NCBI GenBank assembly: GCA_949987705.1
Contig: OX465283.1
Span: 161,835,850 to 161,899,849 of the forward strand
Length of the DNA: 64,000 bases
Reading direction: 5' to 3'
Origin: Thereva unica
Lineage: Eukaryota > Arthropoda > Insecta > Diptera > Therevidae
A program made the translations under genes and the position numbers. Shown in pieces: positions 1 through 11,989 of the stretch. Below the pieces are notes generated by a model. The model made no database searches, was not told where the DNA came from, and saw nothing but the letters and a program-made list of their open reading frames with translations. Positions within the stretch are counted from its first letter, which is position 1. Each line of letters begins with the position of its first letter.

Positions 1-208
1 ACCTTGTCGATTGATATATTCACTCGCAAGGGAGCTTATAAGAAATTTTGAGAGCGTCGTATCTTTGTGGGTAATTTTTGGTTATATTGAGGGTATGCCA
101 ATACAGCCTGAAACTTCAATAATGTCAGTAGTCCGTTCCTAAACGAAGTCACAAAAGAAGAAACTACTTAAATTTGATCCATCCAGGGGTGGATCTTCAG
201 CTTTCGGT

Positions 209-1268
209 ATATTTAGTCCAGTCAAATTAGAGGTTTGACTGGAAGATAATTCCGAAGTTGCTGAAAATTGGAACAGCCGTTAAAAACATTATTATACGTA
301 AGCTGTAGAGACTGCCACGCGATTGGGCGACTGCAAACTTTTTTATTCAAGGTCAAAGGGTCAAAATATCAGTTTTTTGCAAATATATGCTAAACCGTAC
401 GTCTTATCAGAAAATTGTGTTTACAAAGTTTGTAGATTAGGCGATTATCTACAAAAAAATATATTATACATTTTCTCGTAGGAATTGCCATTTCTGAGAT
501 ATTGTCGTTTTAATAAGTTAAAATACTCATATTCTATCATTCCCGACTTGTAAAGGTCATCAGAAGTTTAATAAATCCTTTGTTGGAGTACGCGGCTAAT
601 ATTTTCAGGGGTGATTCCTGGATATATTTGGAGAAAAAAATTGTTCTACAGAGGGCGGCTATCTCCACTATCCACTAAGATACAGGGTGATTAGGGAAAA
701 AATTAGGCTACTCTATCATAATTACTTTAGGAGTTACTCAAATTTCAGTAAATTTAAAAAAAAAAAAAAATTTCCCTAATCACCCTGTATCTTAGTGGAT
801 AGTGGAGATAGCCGCCCTCTGTAGAACAATTTTTTTCTCCAAATATATCCAGGAATCACCCCTGAAAATATTAGCCGCGTACTCCAACAAAGGATTTATT
901 AAACTTCTGATGACCTTTACAAGTCGGGAATGATAGAATATGAGTATTTTAACTTATTAAAACGACAATATCTCAGAAATGGCAATTCCTACGAGAAAAT
1001 GTATAATATATTTTTTTGTAGATAATCGCCTAATCTACAAACTTTGTAAACACAATTTTCTGATAAGACGTACGGTTTAGCATATATTTGCAAAAAACTG
1101 ATATTTTGACCCTTTGACCTTGAATAAAAAAGTTTGCAGTCGCCCAATCGCGTGGCAGTCTCTACAGCTTACGTATAATAATGTTTTTAACGGCTGTTCC
1201 AATTTTCAGCAACTTCGGAATTATCTTCCAATTATGGCGTTTTTTCGTCTATTTTGACTGGACTATAT
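209..1268. repeat. Long inverted repeat (foldback-like element), ~490-bp arms
   Basis: The left arm (about 209-704) and right arm (about 768-1268) are near-identical reverse complements. Both carry, in opposite orientation, the outer motif TAGTCCAGTCAAA, then GAAGATAATTCCGAAG, and at the centre TTAGGGAAA/TTTCCCTAA. The spacer is about 60 bp and ends in an A-run at 755-770. The outer ~30 bp of each arm differs (231-240 against 1232-1250), so the ends have been edited or are partly unrelated. TATAT occurs at both outer edges (209-213 and 1264-1268) and could be a target duplication. No coding sequence is seen inside. It fits a foldback element or a MITE with very long terminal repeats. It lies at the downstream end of a minus-strand LINE relic. 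Confidence 0.85.
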
Positions 1269-1269
1269 T

Positions 1270-2210
1270 GCACCACACTTCGATTTCCAAACGTTCTCTT
1301 CCCAAACCTGGATTTGGCACGAGAGACAGTAACATCTGACATTTTATTACCGATTGAGAATGCCCAACTAATCAAAGCCAAATTGGCAGTTGTAAACTAA
1401 TTAGAACTTCGTCCGACGAGATGCTACGAATCTTGCTTCATAGACAAATAAGATAAAAAGACAAAGACGAGAAGTTTTTCTGCATAGGCTCTATTTTTGT
1501 TTTCGTAGATGCATCCTTAAAATACAGCATCGCTCTGCTAACATCTGACTTTTGTCCTAGACCACAGCAAACGCACCTTCTGTCTTGAGCCATCTGTGTA
1601 CTATATGGTGTTTTTCCTAGCCTATCCCAGATGGTTTGGTTTGTATGTTAACCGAAAGGGACTGGGCTAATTTTGTAGATTTTTCGGAGAATACATCACA
1701 ACAATTGACGTACCAAAGCCAAGGTGGGAAAACACTCTTTGTCACAGAAGTGCGCTTATGTTGCTTTTATCTTTAAAAGTAGAGTGGTACCAAGTTACGA
1801 AAGGTTTGTAGTGTCAGATTATTACTGACCTTTTGCATGACGTTTAAGTCTAGACGGGTACAAGGGGTAAAGGCATTATTGCAAGCAGTGGGCCATACGG
1901 TCCAGGGACCTTTCACTTCTCCTTCTTATGCTCGCTACCCAAATCACTAGCTACATAATTGGCAGTAAGGGCGTTAGAATGTGGACAGCATTCTGCCTAT
2001 TCCATCAGTAAGTCAAACAAAAGCTTGGGCCGGGTGCAAAGAAATCTGCGGGTCTTTGTATTTGATTTTTTCATGCACTGGCACCACAATTGATAGAATT
2101 TAGCATCTAATGTGACTTCTAAATATTTGGCTTGTTATGACAATAAGTCTGGAGTTCTACCTGCAAGGGCCGTTGTAATCTTATATATCACCGCTTGGCA
2201 CTACCATTGT
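1270..2210 (-). pseudogene. Decayed LINE (LOA/I-like) RT C-terminus with RNase H
   Basis: Minus-strand translation, with several frameshifts and stops, gives pieces of a non-LTR retrotransposon polymerase. An AKYLEVTLDAKF piece near 2100 corresponds to the (V)KYLGVxLDxKL block after the RT fingers/palm. A Cys/Lys-rich stretch follows, then YTDGSR near 1585-1602, which is the first catalytic block of the RNase H domain carried by LOA/I-type LINEs. Family assignment rests on these motifs and their order only. The relic cannot be expressed as a protein. It is abutted at 1268 by the long inverted repeat. Confidence 0.45.
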
Positions 2211-2790
2211 AATTTTGCCAAAAGAGGTTCTGCACACTCTAGAATTTCATCTGCAAGGAGGTGAAATAGAAGTGGATATGTATCTTCTTCCTATTATATT
2301 GCTATAGTGCTTCCATAGTTGATGGGACTGATCCGTATTTTGTGAGTCAAGTTAGGATTCATACAGGGGGAGTGTCTGCTCAAAAGGGATTGTAGTTTTC
2401 TTGATTGGCTTCAACGGCCGAATTTCGTTAGTTCGACCAAATTGGTGAACTGAACTTTAAAATGACTTCAGTTCTCATAGAATTTCCACACATGTTCTGC
2501 CCTCAGTTCGCCCAACTGGACTCGAAAGAGGGTAATCAACTGATATTAGTACAAGACAAAGATTGATTGTTGGAAAACCAATAACCAACGCATTCTATGA
2601 CCACACGAAGGCAAGACAATATTTTCCATTTTTTGCAAGGCTTCGAGTAATTCATTGCCCGAATTCGCCAAGAATTTAGCTAGAGAGTGTTTTCAGTCGT
2701 GACTATATCACGTATAAATGATGGTGATGAATTGACTTTTTGCTAAAGAGATTCGATATAACCATGCCTTGAATATTTTACAGAGTGACT

Positions 2791-2905
2791 GAGTAAAAAT
2801 AATTGCCCGTTCTTAGCTTGAAACAGGCACGCACAGTGTCAAAGCGCCTGCATGAAACCCGAAGCCGCCACGGTATTTCTGAGTAAAATGAAGATCCGCT
2901 CGTTC
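2791..2905 (+). repeat. Dispersed repeat unit (GAGTAAAAAT family), copy 1
   Basis: A block starting GAGTAAAAATAATTGCCCG and containing GAAACAGGCACG and GTGTCAAA is followed by a second partial start at 2881 (GAGTAAAATGAAG). The same units occur in tandem at about 61349-61500. At both loci a 5S-like sequence follows 100-150 bp downstream on the same strand. Confidence 0.6.
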
Positions 2906-2927
2906 TGGGACACAGCTCACAAAGAAG

Positions 2928-3030
2928 GGTATCATTAACATACTTAGTAGGCCGGTTTTCGTTAGATTGCGTAGGTCAAGCAGCACTGGACATGGTTAGT
3001 ACTTAGTTGGAGGACTGCTTGGTAAAATTT
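2928..3030 (+). ncRNA. 5S rRNA-derived repeat, copy 1 (pseudogene or SINE3-like head)
   Basis: The sequence resembles an insect 5S rRNA gene, including the internal pol III control region: GTCAAGCAGCACTGG matches the A-box area and GGTTAGTACTTAGTTGGAGG matches the C-box area. It is diverged from a functional 5S gene throughout, so it is read as a 5S-derived repeat, not rDNA. Two similar copies lie at 51963-52080 and 61632-61750, all on the plus strand. Confidence 0.6.
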
Positions 3031-3320
3031 AATTAGCCTCCTGCAGCAGTAGGCATTATTTTCTTTTTAGGCTACCATTCTGCGCCGCTACCCGATAACT
3101 TTAAGGCTTGTTTGGCTTTTAGTTTATTAAAGCCTCGATTTAAAGCTCACACGAATTGGGATATTGATATGGTCTGCTATGTCGACTGGTGTATATATTT
3201 TAAGTTTTAGCTGGAGCGGGCATACTTTTTGTGTGATTTGCAATTTGAGCGGTCTATCATTAATAATGATGGCTACAGTAGGGCAGATACTTGTTGAACT
3301 TGAAATACTTAAGCAGGTCA

Positions 3321-4548
3321 TCCTTACTAATATTATAAATGCGAAAGTAACTCTGTATGTCTGTCTGTATGTTACGCTTTCACGCCTAAACCGCTGGACC
3401 GATTTTGATGAAATTTGCAACAGACATAGTTTAGACCTTGGAGACGGACATAGGCTACTTTTTTTTGGAGAAAAAAGGGTTGAAGGGGGTGAAATGGGGT
3501 TCAATAAGTTGTAAGGGGATTTTTTTTCTTTACTTTTTTTCTATTGTATAAAAAGTAACAGACTGGCAGACAACGCACAACCTAAACCGCTAGAGCTAAA
3601 GGGCTGTAATTTTGACAGTGCATCCCTATAATGGCGTGGTCATCCACTATTAAAGCGATTTTTCGAAATTCATCCCCTAAGGGAGGGAAATGGGGTTTAC
3701 CCAAACCGCTGGAGCTATAGGGCTGAAATTTTGACAGTGCATCCCTTTAATGACGTGGACATCCACTAAGAAGCGATTTTTCGAAATTCATCCCCTAAGG
3801 GGGTGAAATGGGGTTAATCCACACCGCTGAAGCTGAAGGGCTTTAATTATGACCGTGCATCCCTATAACGATGTGGACATCCACTTAGGAGCGATTTTTT
3901 GAAATTTATCCCCTAAGGGGGTTAAATGGGGTTAACCCAAACCGCTGGAGCGTGGGCAATGACGTGGACATTCACTAAGAAGCGATTTTTCGAAATTCAT
4001 CCCCTAACGCAGTGAAATGGGGTTACCAAACTACTGGAGCTATAGGGCTGAAATTTAGACAGTGCATCCCTATAATGACGTGGACATCCACTAAGAGGCG
4101 ATTACTCGAAATTCATCCCCTAAGGGGGTGAAATGCGCTATAGCTATAGGGCTGAAATTTTGACAGTGCATCCCTATAATCACGTAGAAATGAATGACTC
4201 GAAATTCACTTTATTTAATATTCATTTGTGATTGCTTCATAATTTCTTGCACCCACGTAAATAGGCGAACAAACTTAACGAACGTTCGTCAAAACCTAAA
4301 ATGTCACTTCTCTTGATGACATAAACATGCCAATCTCTGCTTCAAAACTTGCAGATTTGTTGAGCAGAGGTGATATAACGCAGCAATTTGTTTACCATAT
4401 TTATTAAAAAAATGCACTATAATAAACCCTTTTAGGGATAATAACAGCTGACTTTTTTGTTTGTTTGTTTTTTTTTTGAAGGAAAACATTGCACATAATA
4501 AACAGTTTTTATTTAAAGGCGTTGCAAGGCACGCGGGTTTTATGCTAG
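3321..4548 (+). mobile_element. Non-autonomous Helitron with internal tandem array
   Basis: The 5' end reads TCCTTACTAATATTATAAAT directly after a host A. It continues into the CTGTCTGTATGTTACGC and CCGCTGGACCGATTTTGATG motifs common to insect non-autonomous Helitrons. The 3' end is a short GC hairpin region (GCGTTGCAAGGCACGC) followed by GGGTTTTATGCTAG and a host T at 4549, which is the expected CTRR end with A/T insertion. No Rep/helicase coding is present. The interior holds a 118-bp tandem array. Short ORFs across 3127-3514 lie over the 5' edge and are not considered genes. Confidence 0.75.
3584..4190 (+). repeat. 118-bp tandem array inside the Helitron (~5 units)
   Basis: Units start with AAACCGCTGGAGCTATAGGG and contain GACAGTGCATCCCTATAATG, GACGTGGACATCCACTAAG and TTCATCCCCTAAGGGGGTG. 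They begin at about 3584, 3703, 3821, 3939 and 4027, with a partial sixth near 4137. The fourth unit has a ~30-bp internal deletion. The region just upstream (3345-3514) shares the CCGCTGGA and GGGGGTGAAATGGGGTT motifs, so the array may have expanded from the Helitron's own sequence. Confidence 0.9.
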
Positions 4549-5562
4549 TACATTCATAAATGTGTGTCTTTTTATTTTATTCTAGACCACATTAGAGCAG
4601 ATTCGTTTTACGATGTAGGATATTGATGAGAAACTTCGAAAACTACTGTCATGTGGCATGAAAGAACCACTTCGCCCAACCAAAGCTGAGAGGCGTTGAA
4701 GACGATGCAGGAGGTGCTACTTAAGTACTGAAGCTAGTTTTGAAAGTAGAATCTGAATTTGATCAAGTAGATCTGTCGAAGAAGAAGTGCAGTACCTCTT
4801 TGATGAATTCTATTATATAAGCACATATTAGGTTCACGTTTGAACGCCAAATACCAAAAACCAAAACCGATATCCTTGATCAAACTTTCATGTGAGTAAA
4901 TTTTTGTGAGTTACAGATTACCGCCGCATTTGTCCATATTATGGTATCACTCACTACCATATATAGGTATCCTTCCATCATATTTGCATAATAACATTGT
5001 CTCCCTTAACTAATGAGACTTTTGGGATATATACTCATTAGTCAGTCGTCATATACGATTTCAATTTCACGATATCCTTATATCGCATAAATACAAAAAT
5101 GTTAAAAATTCCTGTCGTCACTACCGTCGTAAAAACCTTGATATACCTATACATACATATACTATATAATATAAAAAAAAATAATCCTGAAACCACTGGG
5201 GAGGATAAAAAAATACGAACTCCCACATAAAAATGAAGGGAAATTTTTATTAATACGCAAAAAGGATCTCCTAATTAATGATTCGTTACAATCCAAAAAA
5301 GGAAATAAAACATAAAATCTCACCATCGAAACAGAAATAACTAAAAACGCAGAAGACATCCATTTTCAGCAGGAGTAAAAATCCTGTGGCATACAGCCCG
5401 GGCAAGGACTATACACAAAAATATATATATACATATACATATATATATGTATTTCCAAAGTTCCAAATCCTCTTAGGGAAGGATTTATTATACCAGCAAA
5501 CATATGCGTCCAGTTTGTGGGCTTTTGCTATTTGTGATTTCTTTTTTTTTTTGGTTTTGTTG

Positions 5563-5633
5563 TTATTGCTGTTGTTGTTGTTGTTGTTTTTGGTGGTGTT
5601 GTTGTTGGTGTTGTTGTTATTTCCTTTTTACTT
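5563..5633 (+). repeat. Imperfect (GTT)n microsatellite
   Basis: A run of GTT/GCT/GGT triplets. Open frames across it translate to poly-Leu, poly-Cys or poly-Val and are artefacts of the repeat. A complementary AAC tract lies about 300 bp downstream. Confidence 0.85.
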
Positions 5634-5910
5634 TTCTGTATTTTTGTGGTTTTATACAGAAAAACCTCCGCAGTAATCAAAAATTTCGAGATGAAAATAA
5701 ACCAAGCAAACAGCCCAGAAACGTATGCCTGCCATACATCCTTTATGCTGCCAGGAAACGTTATTACAGAGTGTATTCGCGCTGTGTGGCCGTTCCGCTA
5801 CTAAATCATGTCTAAAGGCCAGGAAACTATCGACAAAATATTAGTCCGAATCAAATGGACCAAAACGAATTGTTTCAGGGATTGATTGCTCAACCGACTA
5901 GCACCAAACA

Positions 5911-5943
5911 AGAACAACAACAACAACAACAACAGCAACAAAA
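5911..5943 (+). repeat. (AAC)n microsatellite
   Basis: About ten CAA/AAC triplets with one CAG interruption. It is complementary in sense to the GTT tract upstream, so the two could pair. Confidence 0.85.
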
Positions 5944-6876
5944 AAGTGGGGAAAAAGTTTGGAAACTATGGACCAATTTAGAGAGCCAAGGACAGCAGGA
6001 CCCTTGAAACTTGATAAAAAAAACAATACACACAAATCCCAGCTACGTTCCTGATCAGTGGTTAAAATATTTTCACAGGGCACAAAAAATAGCTTGTTTA
6101 CAGCTTCCAAGTTCCAACTTCGGGATTTAAATAACATTTCTGACGAATTTCCCATCTTTTTCCACCCTCGTTCTCTGGTTCTTTATTTTGTGTGGGGGGT
6201 GGCTGTTGTGTGCGCGCCGCCCTCCGGCCCGGGCGGCTGCCGTCGACGTGAAAGGCACATATTTCAGAAATAAGCGGAAATATGAAAAATTGTCGAAATC
6301 ACCCCTGCCATCAGGACGTATCAAGGGCTCATCTTTCAAAGGCGTCGTCATTCTATTCAGTGTTCCATAAATCCCTGGAACGTTCAAGTAATTGAATTGC
6401 CCCAGGAACAAGCAACAATAAAATTTATATGGGGCCAAGTAAAATGGGTAATCACGAAATCCTATTACAAAGTCATATCCATCAGAACCAGGACCCCCGA
6501 GCCCCCCTCATATTTTCTAGACACGATTGTAGAGTTGTATATTAGAGCTCTGCTCCTCTCTCCCTTTCAGTCTCTTCCACTAACCGGAATATCTTGCACG
6601 CCATCGACAGTGTAAAGTGGATATTTGCACACAAAAGTTTGAAGGAACTCGATGTTGACGATGTTACCCCCAAAGTTGAACCTCATCAACTTATAAAGTT
6701 CTTGGGGGTGGTTCTGAGAATGACAGTAGAGATACCGGTTGCCGGTGATTGCTGTCGCCTTGCTGTCATCATGTTCAAGCTCTCCGGTACCCGAGTTCTG
6801 GTAATAGCTTAGTGTAATACCCGTAGACACGAAAGTGGAATGTTGATGTGGGGCGGACATATCTCTCTCTCACCCC

Positions 6877-6895
6877 CCTCCACACACACACACAC
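6877..6895 (+). repeat. (CA)n microsatellite
   Basis: A short pure CA run within a C-rich stretch. Confidence 0.8.
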
Positions 6896-7984
6896 CCACA
6901 AAAAGTAAATCCTTCGTCCTTTCTTACCCCATACTTCTACCAAAAAAAATTCTCCTCCGGGACTTATACCTAATTCATCCCAATTTACATGCATTCACAC
7001 CATAAGAATATTATTCGCTCCATCTTCTATCTATAAAAACTCAATTTGCTTTCAAGAGGTGGATGGTTCACCCGAACCGAGCGAGCGATCTACACACCAG
7101 CAAAAAAAAAAAATATAAATAAATAAAATAAGAAAAAATACTGGAAATCTTTTCTGGGGAGCGCACAAGACCCCATGTGCTTGGGGTTACTTGCCTCAGA
7201 GTTGGCACATAAAAATAAGTGAAATATGGGGAGAAGGCAAATGAAGATGTAAATTATTGCCGACAAAGTAGATGACTCCCATCTTGTAAACATGGAAAAT
7301 CTTTGGTAACACCTATAACACTTACATATGCCGACGTAAATTGTATTCGGTGTTTTGCTCGTCCTAGTCCTTCTGACATTTTTCGGTATATATTCCTCGC
7401 CTTTGGTTGGTGGTTGGAGGCACTTTAAAGATACAATATTTATCCAGGCAGTGGTTTTTATACTTTTCTTCATGGAGGTGGAAAAACCATTTCAAGGTGG
7501 TGGTGGTGGTTTTTTAAGCCTGAATAATTTAGGTGTACACCCATTAGCACCAGTAAAAAATTGGCGAAAGTGTAATTACTTTTAAAATGATATATATTAT
7601 AGTCAAGGACTTTTGGAAGGAAGGATTTTCAAGAGGTTTAATTAATTACTAGAAAATATTTAAGAAATTCGTTGGGTACATCAACCCAAATTCCGGTTAA
7701 TAGTTGGTTGTCGTGATTTTCGAAGGTTTTTGTATTAGTTTTTTACAAACTTCCTCTAAGCTTCGACTTATGTATATATTTTCTTAATTTTAACCCTATT
7801 TCGTCGATTAAATTTTTCATTGAAACACTAAAACTTGAAAAGGAACAAAATAACAATAAAAAGTAGCAAAAATGCTATGCATGCTATAAAACTACTTTAC
7901 CTATAAAATAAAACGTTTTCGCACGTCAGAGTAAAAATTTAGAGAAATCACACAAAAATTTGTTACAGATTTTTGCATTAACTA

Positions 7985-8165
7985 AATATCTAAGCTTTCA
8001 TCAAAGCTTTTATGACGTCATCACAAAATAATTTTAGTTAAGCTCAAAAGCTCTTGAGCTCTTGCTAAAGATTTTGATATTTTATTAAAAGCTTGTGAGC
8101 TTTTTAGACTTTAATAAAGCTTTCGAGATTTTATTAAAGCTTTTGAGCTTTTTGTTCACTTCTTT
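7985..8165. repeat. AGCTTTT-type degenerate repeat cluster 1
   Basis: Repeated AAAGCTTTT, TTGAGCTTTT and TTTATTAAAGC words in irregular spacing, including one exact AGCTTTTATGACGT (8005-8018). Related clusters occur near 9500-9800, 29565-30335 and 59150-59230. Confidence 0.7.
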
Positions 8166-9480
8166 TGCGAAGAATTTTATACGAGCAAAAATATCTTTTC
8201 AACTTTTTTAATTATTGTAAAACAAAGGGGATCAGCAAAATTTAATTTTACGAGATGGGTGGGCGGGTGTGACGGATGCCTGCAGTATTTAGAAAGCTTT
8301 TCAGTGATCTGATCCCAGTCTGGAAATTTCTTTCGAAAACAAAACTCCAAAGCTTAATCCGGTCTTGGAGCCGTCGACTTCGGTCTCTGTCTGTTCCCTT
8401 ATGCTTCGAGCTCATTTTCGCCCTTACCGGTGGAAAGCGTGCGGTTATTAATAGTTCTATTAACTGAGACTGTCCAAGCTCCGTTCGCGTTTATTTATAC
8501 AGGGCGGACTTTGGAGAGGATCTTGCATAATCTGACAGAGTTTCATAGACTTTCTATAGATAGGAAGTACCCCTACCTCTATTGGCTCGTTATTCTCGAC
8601 CCTACGACCAGGTTGGCTCCCCTGGGGTGCAGGCAGGTCGTGAGCTAAATAGACTGAGGCTAAATGAAGACCCTCTCTCCAACCTCCAATCTAACCTTAG
8701 ACCCATAATTGAAGTTAGGGGAAGGCTTTTATGTTCCTTTTATCCAAAATGCACGATATTCGCTTACATTAATCTAAGCGTTAGTGAAAGGTGTTGTATG
8801 GCTTGCTCGAGAGATACCTTTTATGTTCCGTTTTCGTACAGGGGACATCCAGAATTTCCTCCTTTACGAAAATCTGTAGGTTGTTTATGACTACTTTGGA
8901 GTGTTGGAAGAATATCAAGCATCTGCTGGTGCGCCGTTGATGCCGCCGTTTTCGTTCTCCTCCAAACTCATACAGATAGTAACTCGTCCTCTGTGGAAAG
9001 GGCTTTTAAAAAATTTCAGTTTTGCATACGTTAGTCGGTTTTCGTTCTTGTCCAATATCTCGGGGGACTCTTCGTTGATAAGGAGAAAGAATAAACTGAT
9101 ATTTTTCAGCGGATGCTCTGCTTTGAAAACCACCCAAACATTCATAGGAACAGCTTTCCAGGTTCCAGATTTACTTTTGGCAATCAGATACGAGCGCTAG
9201 GTCTCCACGAGATATTCGCAGCTGGGATAAGCTTGAGACTTAGGCCGGCCATGTCCCAAAGTTTCACATGCTTATTAGCGGTATATTACACTTTTTCTAT
9301 ATGGAAGAACACACAAGTCACATGCCGGTTTCCTAAATTTATCTCCAAACAATAGTGACGAAAAGCTGCATAGGAAGCTGTAGTATATGGCCGGCCCTAT
9401 CATTTCCCATGCGTCTTCTACGCATCCATGTATGCTTAATAGTATAAGAAAAAGTAGCTACTGAAATTCTGAAAATTTGA
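8166..9480. other. No gene recognised
   Basis: Moderate GC with several 70-100 codon open frames on both strands that overlap each other. None shows a known domain or signal peptide with splice support. It may contain old transposon sequence, but nothing specific can be supported. Confidence 0.5.
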
Positions 9481-9484
9481 GCTC

Positions 9485-9800
9485 TTATTTCTTATGCACA
9501 AAGCAGATTTTAAGGTTTCATTTGAGCTTTTATGACGTAGCTGCAAAGAAAGCTTTTAATGCTGAAAATATTTGAGAGCTTTTATGTCGTTTTATTATAG
9601 GAGTAAAAAGCTTTCGTTATGTCATCTAACTAAAGCTTTCGAGGCGAGCTTTCATTTGAGCTTTTATGACGTACCTGCGAAGAAAGCTTTTTTAAAGCTC
9701 TTATTTCTTTTTATTATGGAACGTAAATCTTTTTTTAAAAAAATGAGAAATTTTGAAACTTTGAATAGAAAAAAGCTTTTACGGAAGACTGTGAAATTTT
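9485..9800. repeat. AGCTTTT-type degenerate repeat cluster 2
   Basis: Contains two exact AGCTTTTATGACGT words (9525-9538 and 9659-9672), each followed within 10 bp by a GAAAGCTTTT word, giving two ~134-bp approximate units. The open frame across it is a by-product of the repeat. Confidence 0.75.
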
Positions 9801-11845
9801 GAAAACAAATTGATTTTGTTCAACTTTTATATGTAATTGAAAATCGTTTTCTATTTTAATCATTCACAACTTATTCTGTCATTATTTTATTAATGTTTGC
9901 GTGGTGTTAACCGGATTTGTTGTCTTGCGTGACTATAACGAATCCTTATATTTTAGTTGTTATCCTTTTTATCACGACACAATTTTTTCCCCTCCAGTTA
10001 AGCGTTAACAGCAGAATACAGCATTTCAGAATCCTGCCTCTCCAATATACCAATATGTCACCAGTACGCGCGTCAAGTTAATAAGGTACTTGGCACTTTG
10101 AATCTCTCGAGTGGCGTGTAAAGGACTGCACATCCTGTTAGTAATTCTCTTGTAATTTTGCTTGCCCCAGACATGTTGATAGGTGAGCTTGTTTTTGTTT
10201 TGAAGCAGCTACTTCTGACACATCGCATGGTATCCGAAATTGTTGACGCGATGTTGTTTTTGTATCGTTGTAAAAATGGAGGCATCTCACTTTCGGGGGG
10301 TAGATTGGCTATGTATGTATAAGAGTGTATTAATGCCCGAGAGATGATATTGTTTAGTTTATTAATTCAAGCTAAAGTGAAACACAATAAGGAAATAATT
10401 AAAATTAAATATTGACCAGGCCGTTTGTGAAGTGAAATTATTAAAAGGGTAATGGCTTCATTTATTAATTTAAAAACTAATACCTCTAGGATTCAAGTAA
10501 AATATTGAGAGAGTTCTTTTAATATTCAGAGGGTATTTTTTATTTCTCATCTCTCGCTCTCTCCCGCGCAACAGTTTCAACTAAAATAACATGAAGGAGC
10601 CGAGGCCCTTTTATGTAAATATTTGCGATGTAAATGAATTTTCCAGCGACCACCTCTGCTGGTGCTTTTCTCTGTAAAATGAAGCGCCCCCGTTTGCGCG
10701 CTATATTGAAGTGCGGCCCCTTTTATGACTGTAGGCTCTGGCGAACGGCAGGATCTTTTGGATCTGCTGATTTCTCAATCCTCTGGTTATTGCCACACAG
10801 GCGAACAACAGGATTAAATTAATTCATCCTGTCCCCTCGCCCCCGCCTCGTCCTGCAGCTTCCCGGAGCCGAAACAGAATAAATCGAGCTTCCTGCGGTG
10901 CAAAATTAGAGAATTCATTAAATTTTTTCTCTCGCGCTCTTGTGCCGCTCGCTTGGTGTTGACCTATCCTTGAGAAAGGACTAAGGATGTTATTGAAGTT
11001 TCATTTTTTTCGGTTTTTTTGATTTTGATATTGTCATTTTCTTCAATCGCGATAATGCCTTTATTACACAGGCTCCTTTTATTCTGGTGGTGGTAGTGCG
11101 GGGCGAAATAGGCATTGTATTATAAGAACAGGCAACGGGCAGGATTTCGGGGGCACGTCCATGTCCTGTTTCTGTTTTGATATGTTGTTCTCCGTCGTTG
11201 TACCTAATGACACAACTTTTCCTAACCCTTGTAAGTAACAATGGCCTCTTAAATAATGGCCTCGGCTATATGGCCTTCCACTGTTTTAGAAACCGCAACC
11301 ACATCAAGATAAGAGTAATTGGGTGTAGACCCTGACCGATAACAAGTCAAGTTACATAGAGTTTGAGTTGTTGCCCATGATGTATTTCTGCTCAAAGAAG
11401 ATTTCACTGAAATGATTGTTGCCATGGAAGGTTTTTCCACGTATTTAGAACTGAAGAGGGATTTGTACGCATTACTCGGGATGTTTTATTGTTTTTATTT
11501 TGTTTCCCTGTAGCAGAGAACGGAAATAGATCTTTAAGGAGAACACACGCTCGATTCCATTAAATTTTGTGCTATTTTTATTTTAGTGGGTATTTTTAAA
11601 GGTTATCTTTAAAATATAATAACGATATTTTTGTAGGGCTGACGAGCTTGCTAAGAAAAGGGGTGGATGTTGAGTTCATATACCGATATCGCTTTGGCAG
11701 TTGTTGAACTCAAATCAATTCATGTCGTCAGTTCAATCGACTTAAATAATAATACAAGATATCGAAAACCTGTCAAACAGTAAGCAATACACCTCTATTA
11801 ATGTAAGCTGCAAAAGAGTCAACAGCACCTGGTAGTTGGTATGGC
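9801..11845. other. No gene recognised; GC-richer patch at 10560-10960
   Basis: Mostly AT-rich. The patch at about 10560-10960 is noticeably richer in G+C than its surroundings and shows no repeat or transposon signature, so it may be unique host sequence (for example a regulatory region). No coding exon can be supported. Confidence 0.4.
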
Positions 11846-11989
11846 GTGCGCCAACTACACCTTCGGTATTTCAACATTGAATAACTCTGTCATTTTTTAG
11901 CCGATTTTGATAAACGAGCAAGATTTATTTAGGATATTCTTTACCATTTATTTCAAATCAGTTTTTGGATACATGTCTATTAAATGACC

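Larger units (their letters stand above)
4549..7980. other. No gene recognised; AT-rich DNA with simple repeats
   Basis: Many short open frames occur on both strands, but none has a recognisable domain, convincing splice context or promoter. Visible structure is limited to simple-sequence tracts (TA/CA-rich near 5415-5450, GTT at 5563-5633, AAC at 5911-5943, CA at 6877-6895) and a small GC-rich patch near 6215-6250. Confidence 0.6.

Noticed and set aside
3584..4190. CRISPR array
   Set aside because: Units are contiguous 118-bp tandem repeats with no unique spacers, in eukaryotic DNA.
5386..5815. Overlapping ORFs with poly-Leu/Cys/Val
   Set aside because: Direct translation of the GTT microsatellite.
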